DNA of 64,000 bases, taken from contig NBAY01000008.1 in NCBI GenBank assembly GCA_002794775.1, positions 434,001 through 498,000 on the forward strand. The letters run 5' to 3'. The position numbers and the translations under genes are program-made. The notes under the pieces are model-generated. The model saw only the letters and a list, made by a program, of their open reading frames with translations, was not told the DNA's origin and ran no database searches. Shown one piece after another: positions 46,398 to 56,013 of the stretch. The stretch is from Porodaedalea pini. Taxonomy: Eukaryota > Basidiomycota > Agaricomycetes > Hymenochaetales > Hymenochaetaceae. Positions within the stretch are counted from its first letter, which is position 1, and each line of letters begins with the position of its first letter.

Positions 46398-47850
46398 ATG
46401 GATAACAAGATGTTAACCAGGGCAAAAGCCTCTCTAAACAAAACCAAGTCTTTTCGTTCCCTTGTTAATCCCAAGGACCCCACCAAGTGTGAGGAGTGTA
46501 AACAGGATCTCCCCTATCACAGTCGCCAGTGTGTTAGCGGGACAGCCAAGTTATGCGCCGTTTGTGGTCGCGACAAGACCCATAACCACAACGACTCTGT
46601 CTGCGTTCAGGTAGAAGCGAATCGCGCAAATTGGTCACCCGATGTCGAGGCGGACGAACATGCCGCCAAACTTCGCAAACAAGGGGACCTCCCCCCCACT
46701 CCTGATATCGAGTCGCAAAACACACTTAAACGTTCAAATTCCGAGGAGGAACATAGGTCACTCCCGCCTCCCGCCCGCGTTGACGACGATGCTATGGACG
46801 ACAATGATCTGTACATTCCGGATGAGCAACACAGTCAAGCCCCGCAGGTCGACAACGACATGATCGATATCGATGAGCTGGAGGATCCGGCTATCGCCGA
46901 GAAGGTCAACCATTCCTTCGCCCGACTTACTAAGGACACTGTCAATACGATTAACACGCTCATTTCCCAACCTACGTGGTCGTCTGATAAGGCCTGGTAT
47001 GACGATCCTGTTCGTGCCGGGTCTATCCTCGCCAATATCGGCTCTAACTTGGTAACCTGGATCAACCAATCCAACACTTTCGACGACGAAACCGCCCGCC
47101 AGAACTCAGCCAACGAGGGTCTGGAAGCTTTTCATTCTACCTTTCGTATCCACTCACCGTCTTTTAAACACGTGTTTGAAAATATCTATGTTAGCAGCCA
47201 GACCATCCGCGATCAAGAAATCACGGATACTATGCACACCATGTCCATGTCCATCCAACATCTTTCGACCATGGTAACTTCTATTTCGGAAAAAACCCAA
47301 AACATTGAAAAACAGCTTTCGGATGTCCCGGCTCCCATAGTTCGGCCAGTTTCCTCTAACATCACTAACGCTAACAAACAGAACAAGATCTTACCCGACC
47401 CCATTGGGGTCCGTTTCGTTCATGACCCTAAATTCCCACCCCCAGGCCCCATTACCAAACAGCGTGTCCAGACCCCGAAAAATGGAAAATCAGAATATGC
47501 AGCCGCCGTCGCTAAAACCTGTATCCCAGGTTCAGGTTACCGAATGACAACGGAGGGTACTATCATCGCACCAGATGGCTATGCCCATTCAGCGCATAAC
47601 GCACCTCGCGGATCACAAACTTCAGTCTACTATCCACCGGTCAAAGCAGTCGGAGTCGACCAGGAAGGTTTTACCACTGTCTCGTACGCCAAAGCCGCCC
47701 AGAAGAAACCCAAACCCACTCCCACCAAAGTTGTACGAGTCACGGAACAGAACCCCCAAGGGGAAATATCCACCGTTCCAATCAACCGATCTAACGGATC
47801 GGTGAATACACGTGTTCGCAATGTCCGCCGCATTTTCTTCTCACTTCCGG
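46398..47850 (+). pseudogene. LINE 2 ORF1, 5' part
   Basis: Starts MDNKMLTRAKASLNKTKSFR. It keeps both N-terminal zinc clusters (CEECKQDLPYHSRQC, CAVCGRDKTHNHNDSVC) and follows copy 1 closely to the chromovirus junction after NVRRIFFSLP. The reading frame is open up to the insertion at 47851. It continues at 55224. Confidence 0.9.
47846..47850. repeat. Chromovirus left target-site duplication (TCCGG)
   Basis: TCCGG here and at 55219-55223. The uninterrupted LINE 1 has CCCGGGTGAC at the matching place, which confirms the pre-insertion site. Confidence 0.9.
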
Positions 47851-48274
47851 TGTCAGAACTCAAACTTTCACCCTTTCTTTATTTCCCCTTTCCCTTTTCC
47901 TCTTCTTTTAACCGCTCCTTCTTATTATCTTTAATCATCCTTTCAATCACTTCCCACACTCCCTTCACATGACCTTCATTCGTTCCATTCCCGCTCATTA
48001 TGTAATGTTAGGTAATATAGTCTCACAGTCGTCGCTATATAAGGTCTCAGGAATCGCATGAACTCCTTGTTCTGCTTTTCCTCTTACCTCCACGACAACC
48101 TAGGTGAGACTTGTCCCCCTTGTATTAGTCTAGACTTGTATTAATCCTCTTACCTCCATGACGACCTAGCCTGAGTAAGCGTGTCCCGAGTCTACGCTCA
48201 AGTATAGCACGTCCCAGACGGTAGTCAGCCGAGGCCTGCCCAGTCCGAGTCATCTCCCGGACTCCCGCCTAACA
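47851..48274 (+). repeat. Chromovirus 5' LTR (424 bp)
   Basis: Begins TGTCAGAACTC and ends GCCTAACA. It contains a TATA box (TATATAAGG, 48036-48044), and 33 nt downstream GTTCTGCTTTT (48069-48079), the probable RNA 5' end. Confidence 0.95.
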
Positions 48275-48887
48275 TAAAAGCAGAACCTCACCCAGGCTCA
48301 TCCCCAGCGTACGTCGTCGCTGTCGACTCGCCTTCACTCGGTCTAGAGGAGTGCTCCCCTCGAAGGACTTGACGTGTAAACCCCCTAAACGACAACCCTC
48401 AACCCTGCCCGGACGCTTACGGACGTTCGTGTATTATGTAAACCTACAACCGACTTTTCCCAACCCTGGCTCTCCGTCTCTCTCTTTGGTGGAGGAACCA
48501 TCTGACTTGGACGTGGGTGACACACCGTGTACAGTCGTTGACATCGTTGTCGATTGTGCTCTCGGCCGCCTCCTTCCGTCTTATCATCAAATTTGCTGAC
48601 AAACCTGTCCTTCGTCAGCATAACATTCATCCGGACAACCAGCCCCTCCCTGTTCCCCCTCCGACGTAGTCAAGATAGATCTCACAGAGGAACAACAGCA
48701 GGCTCTCCCCTCTTCTTCACGCTACGATGCCGAACGACAATCGTACGTAGCAGACGACAGGAACCACGTCACCCATAACCTCTGGTGGAGTGACACTAGA
48801 CACGCCTGGTACTCAACTGAACCATCAGGCGAACAAACTCGTTGGGCACCTCGACCTCCCCATGCACCGTCATCACCTGCTATCTCA
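48275..48887 (+). other. Chromovirus untranslated leader
   Basis: 613 bp between the 5' LTR and the gag ATG. It holds the primer-binding site at its start and presumably the packaging signal; no ORF of note. Confidence 0.6.
48276..48286 (+). other. Self-priming primer-binding site
   Basis: AAAAGCAGAAC starts one base after the 5' LTR. It is the exact reverse complement of 11 nt in the LTR (48069-48079) located about 33 nt after the TATA box. This is the arrangement used by Tf1/sushi elements, where the folded RNA 5' end primes reverse transcription. No tRNA-type TGG site is present. Confidence 0.78.
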
Positions 48888-50075
48888 ATGTCGTCGGTGA
48901 TCCTTCCTAGCGAACCGGGAGGTTATCGTACGCCCCGTAGAGACTCATCACCGCCAACACCTCCTGAACACCTATCCCGCACACCAGCACCGACAATGTC
49001 GACGTCTACTGGGTTCACTCAACAACAACAGCGGGAGCTCGCGGCGTTAATCGCTGCGGCCTTTACTCAGCAAGCGGCGAATGCTCCCGCTGCACAAACC
49101 GGGAATGCTCAGCCCCCCAACATTGACATCGCCCGGCCACGCGAATTCGCTGGCGGTGACGATTACCTTGACTTCAAGCACGAAGTCCTACTCTTCGTAT
49201 TGGTGAACCCCACAAGGTACCCCTCATCGTCGAGCAAGATCTACGTCGCGCTCTCCTATCTCAAGGGTGGCAACGCGTCGACGTGGGCACAGAACTACGT
49301 TCAGGAGTTCACGACAAGTGGCATTGTGAGCTTCACGGATAGCTGGGCAAGGTTCCAGGAACGACTAGATGCCTCCTTCAACGACCCAAACAGAAAGGAG
49401 AAGGCATTGAAGAAGTTCCGAGAAAAGGTCCAGAAGGACCTCTCTGCTGATGAGTTCTTCCAAGACCTCGACGTAATCATCAAAGCAGCGGAACTGACAG
49501 ACGATAGTGTCATTTGCGACTGCCTAAAGCGCGCTATGAACATCGAGGTGGTCCGTGGAGTGCTAAGGTCGATGCCGGTCCCAACGAAGTATGAAGACTG
49601 GAAAAAGAAGGCCGTCGAAATCGATCGTGGCGAACAGCAGATCCGCGCCATCCAACGAGGCTGTGCACTACCCCCCACGCGCCCACAGCAACAGCAGGCG
49701 CCGCCCATCTGTTGTCCGCTCGCAGCCCCCCACGTCAACAAGCGCGATGCGACTGGCGTCACCTTTGGAGGTGCTGGTCAGCCAATGGATGTCTTGATGA
49801 ACGAGGCACAATGACGACGCGCGTGCTGGATTTGCGGCGGGCTGGACCACTTTAAGAGCAAGTGCCCGCAGGGGAAGCCGATCATCCAGCGCATGCTAGA
49901 ACTGATGGCGCCAGGCGAACGTCGTATCCTCGCCGATGAGCTCGGCGCAATGAAGGAATCGGCATTCGAGGAAGTCGTAGACACTCGAAGGTCGACTGTG
50001 GAGGACTATGTGGAGGAAGAAGACAACGACGAAGAGGTCGTTGACTTGCAGGGTTTTGCGAGTGGTCAGGCGTAG
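48888..50075 (+). pseudogene. Chromovirus gag, interrupted by one TGA
   Basis: ATG 48888 (MSSVILPSEPGGYRTPRRDS). A capsid-like retrotransposon Gag domain covers FKHEVLLFVLVNPTRY, LKGGNASTWAQNYVQEF, WARFQERLDASFNDPNRKEK and ALKKFREKVQKDLSADEFF. An in-frame TGA (49812-49814) precedes the nucleocapsid zinc knuckle CWICGGLDHFKSKC, which continues in the same frame to TAG 50073-50075. The stop sits in a TGACGACGC context and fits a C-to-T change. Confidence 0.9.
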
Positions 50076-50093
50076 TCATCAGGGCGACTGACC
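50051..50093 (+). promoter_or_regulatory. Predicted -1 ribosomal frameshift site at gag/pol
   Basis: GGGTTTT (50051-50057) reads G GGT TTT in the gag frame, the X XXY YYZ pattern. After a 6-nt spacer, GGTCAG (50064-50069) can pair with CTGACC (50088-50093). It lies inside the gag/pol overlap, 15 nt before the gag stop. Confidence 0.7.
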
Positions 50094-53000
50094 GAGAAGA
50101 ACACGGGACTTCGAATCCAGATTCGCTAAAATATAACCAACTGTCTGTACAATACGTAGATGCAAACGACGTCAATGGTTTTTCCGATTACAAAGTCCCC
50201 ACCGGTGTGAATAAAAATGAGGAGTACGAGCAGCTGTTCATGAGAGGAACTGGCAGACGCCAGCTGGACCTTCTCCTGAATGTCGGACAAAGTGTAGCGG
50301 GCGAAGTGAGAGAGGTGGACACGCACGCCCTTGTGGACTCAGGGTGTACAGGATCGTGCATCGATGTGAGGTTCGTCGAACGGTATGGGTTGGAGACCAA
50401 GCGTTACATCCGACCCCTTGCAGTACTCAATGCCGACGGCATGCACAATGAGGCTGGGTTGATTGAAGAATACGTTGAAGTCGAGCTCATGATCGGCCAC
50501 CACAAGGAAAGGATTGTCCTTGTGGTAACATCTCTAGCATCGTCAAACATATTCCTGGGGTACGACTGGCTTCGACGTCATAACCCTGAGGTCGACTGGA
50601 AAACGGGTTCGATTGAATTCACTCGCTGTCCAGAGGAATGTGCGATCGAGAGGGAGCCGGTGGAGGACCTAGGCAAGGTGAAGGAGGTGGTGGAACAGAT
50701 GAGGAGGGTGAGTGAGACACGAATGGACAAGGCGTCCTGGCCTGCGTACCTCAACGACTACGCCGACGTTTTCAGCGAAAAAGGCTTCGAGAAGCTGCCG
50801 GAACACCGACCCTGGGATCATGTCATTGACTTGAAGCCCGACTTCAAACCGAGCGACTGTAAGATCTACCCGCTCACGCCAACGGAGCAACAGTCACTCA
50901 AGGACTTCCTCAATGAAAACCTGAAGTCTGGTCACATCTGACAATTGATATCGCCCATGGCGTCGCCTTTCTTCTTCATTAAGAAAGCCGACAAATTGCT
51001 ACGCCCGATCCAGGATTACCGTAAGCTCAATGATGGTACGATTAAGAACAAGTATCCCCTCCCTCTCATCGACAAACTCGTCGACAAGGTCAAGAAAGCG
51101 AAGTACATCACTAAGCTTGACCTTCGCTGGGGGTACTACAATATCCGGATCCGCGAGGGTGACGAATGGAAAGCGGCATTTTGCACGAACATGGGCCTCT
51201 TCGAACCAATGGTCATGTTCTTTGGCCTTTGCAATGCACCGGCCACGTTCCAGGCTTTTGTCAACCACATCTTCAAGGACCTGATCTACGCTAACCTGAT
51301 CATCATATACCTTGACGACATCCTAATCCTCTCAGAAACAATCGAGGAGCATATCGACACGTCGAGGCGCGTACTTCAGATCCTCCAAGAAAACGGCCTG
51401 TACCTGAAGCCAGAGAAGTGCGAATTCAATGCCAAAGTCGTCAAGTACCTCGGTCACATCATTGGCAACGGCGAGATCAGGGCTGACCCAGTGAAGACGG
51501 ACGCGATTGCGAACTGGCCTGTCCCACGAAACCTCAAGGAGCTGCAACAGTTCCTCAGCATGGGAAACTGGCTGAGACGGTTTATTAAGGACTACAGCAA
51601 GGTGGTCCGACCGTTGACATCGTTAACAGGCAAGAAGGACTGGGTATGGGAGACTGAACAGCAGGAAGCGTTCGAGGAGCTGAGACGACGTCTCTGCTCA
51701 CCTCCAGTCCTAGCCATCGCCAACGACGAAGGCCCTTTCCGCATGGAGGTGGACTCGTCGAACTTTGCACTCGGCGGCGTGTTGTTGCAGAAGCAGGAAG
51801 GAAAGTGGAGGGTGATCGCCTACAGATCAGAGGCACTCAAACCAGTGGAACGAAACTACGAGATCTACGACAAGGAGATGCTCGCAATCGTTTCAGTGCT
51901 CAAGGAGTGGCAGCAGTACCTCCTTGGCGCTCGCCACAAAATCGAAATCTGGTCCGACCACGCCAACCTCACCTACTTCAGGTCAGCACAGAAGCTGAGC
52001 TATCGTCAAGCTCGCTGGCGGACCGAACTCGAAGAATTCGACTTCCACCTCGAACACAAGTCGGGGAAGACGACGGGCAAGGCTGACTTGCTATCACACA
52101 TGGCGGGCTATGATCAGGGCAAAGATGACAACGATGGCATCGTGTTCATCAAGGACAAGTGGCTAAACCGTGGAGTAGTACGAACATCGCGCGACAAGGT
52201 GGTGGAACGAGTGGGTGAAGCGCAGAGGGTGCAGGACGAGTCGGAGAGGCCGACGAACATGACGGAAGTCGACGGGTTGTGGCGGATGAAAGGCAAGATA
52301 TACGTTCCGTCGATGATGAAGGAGGCCATGTTACAAGAGTGCCACGACTCGGTACTGGCCGGTCATCTGGGAGCATCGAAGACAGTAGAGCTCGTCCGTC
52401 GCGATTTCTGGTGGGCATTGATGTTCTCCAATGTCTGAGCGTACGTCCGAGGATGCGACCGTTGTCAATGGACGAAAGCCTTAAGAACGTCCAGGTCAAG
52501 GCCGCTTTATCCAAACGCAGTCCCTGAAGGTCCCTGGGAAATCATCACGGTCGACCTAATCGGAGAGCTCCCAGACTCTAAGGGACACAATGCAATCTGC
52601 ATCTTTGTGGACAGGTTCTCGAAGCAGATGCATGTGATCCCGGTGATGACAAAATTGTCAGCGGAAGGTATGGCTCAGTTATACCGCGACCACGTCTTCC
52701 GTCTCCATGGCCTACCAAAGAAGATCATCCACGACTGAGGCACGCAGTTCGATGCGTCGATGATGAAGGAGCTGTACAAACTCCTGCACATCGAAGGCAA
52801 CCCGTCAACCGCGTACCACCCACAAACGGATGGTCAGACGGAACGTGTCAACCAAGAGCTCAAACAGTATCTCCGACTCTTCGTTGACCATCGGCAATCA
52901 GACTGGAAAGACTGGCTCCCCCTCGCAGAGTTCACTTACAATAACCGTGAACACTCGGCGACAAAAATGTCACCCTTCTATGCGAACACCGGACGTCACC

Positions 53001-53688
53001 CTAAGAGCTTCGACACCGTACGAACTTCCTCTGCCAACATGTTGGCAGAAGAATTCGCGAAGCACATCAAGGAAACTCATCGTGTAGCAAAGGACAATCT
53101 GGTCAAGGCGGCAGAGGACATGAAGCGCTACCACAACCGGACAGCAGGGGCTTCGGTGGAGTACAAGGCTGGAGACAAGATTTTCCTCGATGGGCGAAAC
53201 ATCAGCACAGACTCGCTGATGAAGAAGCTAGCAGACAAGTGGTATGGTCCCTTTGAGATCGTCGACAAGGTGGGAGCAAGCACGTACAAGCTCAAACTCC
53301 CAAAGCGATGGAAAAAGGTCCACCCGGTCTTCAATGAGGCCCTGCTGAAACCCGCAGTCGAACCGTCCTTCAAAAGTCAGAAACAACAGCCACCGCCGCC
53401 ACCTGATATCATCAACAATGAGGAAGAGTACGAGATCGAGGAAGTCCTAGACTCGCGTCTGCACCGAGGGAAGCTACAATACCTCATCAAGTGGGTTGAC
53501 TACAACAAACCGATGTGGCAGCCCGAGATGGACTTTGGCGAGAACGCGAAGGAGGTGATCGCTGAATTCTATCGAAAACACCCCAGCGCCCCTCAAAAAC
53601 TCGAAATTCCTTGCCAACGACTTCGCCCACACTTCATCGACACCGAGCCAGATGACCGCGATCTTGGTTGGTCGGGATGCCCAACCTT

Positions 53689-53700
53689 GAGGGGGGGGGG
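53689..53700 (+). other. Polypurine tract
   Basis: GA followed by ten G, then TAA and the 3' LTR TGTCAG. Standard plus-strand primer position. Confidence 0.85.
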
Positions 53701-53703
53701 TAA

Positions 53704-55218
53704 TGTCAGAACTCAAACTTTCACCCTTTCTTTATTTCCCCTTTCCCTTTTCCTCTTCTTTTAACCGCTCCTTCTTATTATCTTTAATCATCCTTTCAAT
53801 CACTTCCCACACTCCCTTCACATGACCTTCATTCATTCCATTCCCGCTCGTTATGTAATGTTAGGTAATATAGTCTCACGGTCGTCGCTATATAAGGTCT
53901 CAGGAATCGCATGAGCTCCTTGTTCTGCTTTTCCTCTTACCTCCGCGACAACCTAGGTGAGACTCGTCCCCCTTGTATTAGTCTAGACTTGTATTAATCC
54001 TCTTACCTCCGCGACGACCTAGCCTGAGTAAGCGTGTCCCAAGTCTACGCTTGAGTATAGCACGTCCCAGACGACAGTCAGCCGAGGCCTGCCCAGTCCG
54101 AGTCGTCTCCCGGTGTAACACCAACCGGTTCGTTGGGCATGGAATGAGCGGAACGCACACGGTGTACGTCATGAAGTCGAAGAGCCTCGACTCGGCAATA
54201 GAACGAAGTGGTACACCCGGATCGGCGGAGATTACCTGAACACGGAATGCACACAATGACCGGATCGCACGCATCAGCTACTCGGACCGACCCCAGTGCA
54301 CTTATCTGTGCACGTGTCCTCTCGACCCTGCCAAAGGTTCATTCATTTGCCTTTGTCTAAACGAACATGCACCAGCCCGGCATTGGTCACTCCGGCTCCG
54401 TACAAAGGATCCCAAAGCTCACCGACGCTACGCCAAGTCAACACGCGCCATCCCCGCCTTTCAGTAGTTCGGATCGTGGAGCCGCTCAAAGGAACACTCA
54501 GGAGGCTCAGTGGTAGGACAATAGAGGACTCGTCTTATTTTATTTCGCCTTTCATGTTTACGCAGGACACTTGTTTAGTATTTATAGAGCGCCGAATGTT
54601 GTAGATAGAACAGCAATTCCACCCCCGAGTTTTGACGCCTAACTTTGTGTGATATCTCTCAGGAAGGTCCCTAGGTACTCCTCAGAGCCTTAGTGACTCG
54701 AATCACTCACCTCGACTTCGTTTTATTCACGTTGCGCTCGTTCTGTCCGTTCTGTCTTCACCTCGTTCCGCTTCGTTCTCGTTACCTCGACTTTGCTCCC
54801 TCTTGTCTCTTATCTTCTGATTTAGGTCCCGTATCTCGCCCCGCTCTCTAGTACTCCAGACGACGTCTGTTAAGCGTAGGGACTAGCCGTCCATCCCGAG
54901 GACAATCCCGCTCCGAGAAATCGCACTAGTATTAGCGCGTCTCTGTACCTTCCGACACAGCCACCAATGATCCCCCACACATCTCGAGCGCTCCACCGGC
55001 GCTACGCTTCGAACACTTCCCTACTAGTACGCTTCGCCGATTCCGTTGCCCCTGACACACCGGAATGCATGCAACCCGAACCCTGCGATCCGGAACCCAC
55101 GGGACTTGACCGGAATGAGGGTATTGACCCACTAGACACGTCTCCCTCGAACTCATTCATCTGATTCCCATTCACTAACAACCGGAACTCAGTATTATCA
55201 CCGGACTCCCGCCTAACA
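53704..55218 (+). repeat. Chromovirus 3' LTR, split by a 1.09-kb insertion
   Basis: 53704-54113 plus 55201-55218 together make the same 424 bp as the 5' LTR once the 4-bp duplication CCGG is counted once. About 14 differences from the 5' LTR, all transitions (roughly 97% identity by eye). Confidence 0.92.
54114..55200. mobile_element. Nested 1,087-bp element, probably a solo LTR
   Basis: Starts TGTAACACC and ends TATTATCA (TG...CA). It is flanked by CCGG on both sides, and its removal restores the 424-bp LTR exactly. No domain-bearing ORF is seen; one short ORF near 54967-55164 is Pro/Glu-rich. A TATTTATAG box occurs near 54579. A solo LTR or a small non-autonomous LTR element are the likely readings. 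Confidence 0.72.
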
Positions 55219-55223
55219 TCCGG
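55219..55223. repeat. Chromovirus right target-site duplication (TCCGG)
   Basis: Matches 47846-47850. LINE sequence resumes with GTGACCTCGCTG. Confidence 0.9.
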
Positions 55224-56008
55224 GTGACCTCGCTGTTTGCCCTTCCACTCTCTCTGTCAAAAACACGGTTCGTGCGGGCCTTAAAGGCAACCCGCTTTTC
55301 AAACATCTCGTTATTCTCAACGTCGAATATACCTCTAACAGCAACCTCCTAATCGCATTTACTAACATCCGCTCTGACTTCAACGTCCAGTATAACTCCC
55401 TAGTCATTCAACTCAACCGCATCATTAACATCTCTGGAGCGAGAGCTTTCACGCCTTCGCCTCAGTTCAAAATGGTCATCCCCGGTGTCCCAGTCTTCGA
55501 CAAGGACACCAATCTCATTTATTCAGAAAAAGATTTGCACGACAAGATCTCTGCCCTGCCGCAATTCGAAGGGTACGAGTTTATGTTCCCGCCCCGCTTC
55601 ATGTCATCTATCGAGCGTCTCAACCAATGGGATTACTGCAACGTTTCGGTTGTCCTCAAGGACGACTCCCGTTTATGTTTTGACCATTTCTTCCTGCATA
55701 ACAACAGGTCCGTCCCTATTTTCAGAGTCATCCGCCGCCTCGAAGAGATGAAAGCCCGACCCACCATCAACCAATGCAACAATTATCATCGCTTGGGACA
55801 TACCGCAGCAAAATGCCGCTCAGTTGCACGCTGCGCAATTTGCTCCGAACCCCATCGGACTGCCATTCATGTCGCTAAATGCACTCCATGCACGGCGTCC
55901 AACAACCTCCAATGCGACCATTTTGCCCATTGCATCAACTGCCAGGGTAACCACAGCGCCAGGTCATCGGAGTGCCCAGCTCGTCGTAACTTCAAGTCCC
56001 CCTTTTAA
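55224..56008 (+). pseudogene. LINE 2 ORF1, 3' part
   Basis: Continues the ORF1 interrupted at 47850, in frame once the insertion is ignored. It includes FKMVIPGVPVFDKDTNLIYS and the C-terminal knuckles. The first knuckle reads CNNYHRLGHTAAKC, where copy 1 has Cys in place of Tyr (CDNCHR), so a zinc ligand is lost. TAA at 56006-56008. Confidence 0.9.
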
Positions 56009-56013
56009 TCCTT

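Larger units (their letters stand above)
50045..53764 (+). pseudogene. Chromovirus pol (PR-RT-RH-IN-chromodomain) with three TGA stops
   Basis: The pol frame is -1 to gag and open from 50045. Protease: HALVDSGCTGSCIDVRF (DSG). RT: ASPFFFIKKADKLLRPIQDY, TKLDLRWGYYNIRI, FFGLCNAPATFQAF and catalytic IIYLDDILI. RNase H: FRMEVDSSNFALGGVLLQ, YEIYDKEMLAIVSVLKEW. Integrase: the HHCC region near ECHDSVLAGHLGASKTVELV, VDLIGELPDSKGH, and HPQTDGQTERVNQELK with its Glu. The C-terminal chromodomain is YEIEEVLDSRLHRGKLQYLI with KWVDYNKPMWQPEMDF. TGA stops at 50939-50941 (early RT), 52436-52438 (integrase zinc region) and 52736-52738 (integrase core) interrupt one continuous frame. The frame finally closes in the 3' LTR. 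Confidence 0.92.
47851..55218 (+). mobile_element. Ty3/gypsy chromovirus, Tf1-like self-primed, inactive
   Basis: LTR retrotransposon inserted in LINE 2 ORF1 with a TCCGG duplication. Order: 5' LTR 47851-48274, self-primer site 48276-48286, gag from 48888, pol (protease, RT, RNase H, integrase, chromodomain) to 53764, polypurine tract 53689-53700, 3' LTR from 53704. Without the element inside its 3' LTR it is about 6.28 kb. Gag-pol has four in-frame TGA stops and no indel-type frame break. The two LTRs differ at about 14 sites, all transitions. Confidence 0.95.

Noticed and set aside
48888..50941. Gag and protease/RT as separate intact genes
   Set aside because: Domain order and continuous frames across TGA codons show they are fragments of one decayed chromovirus.
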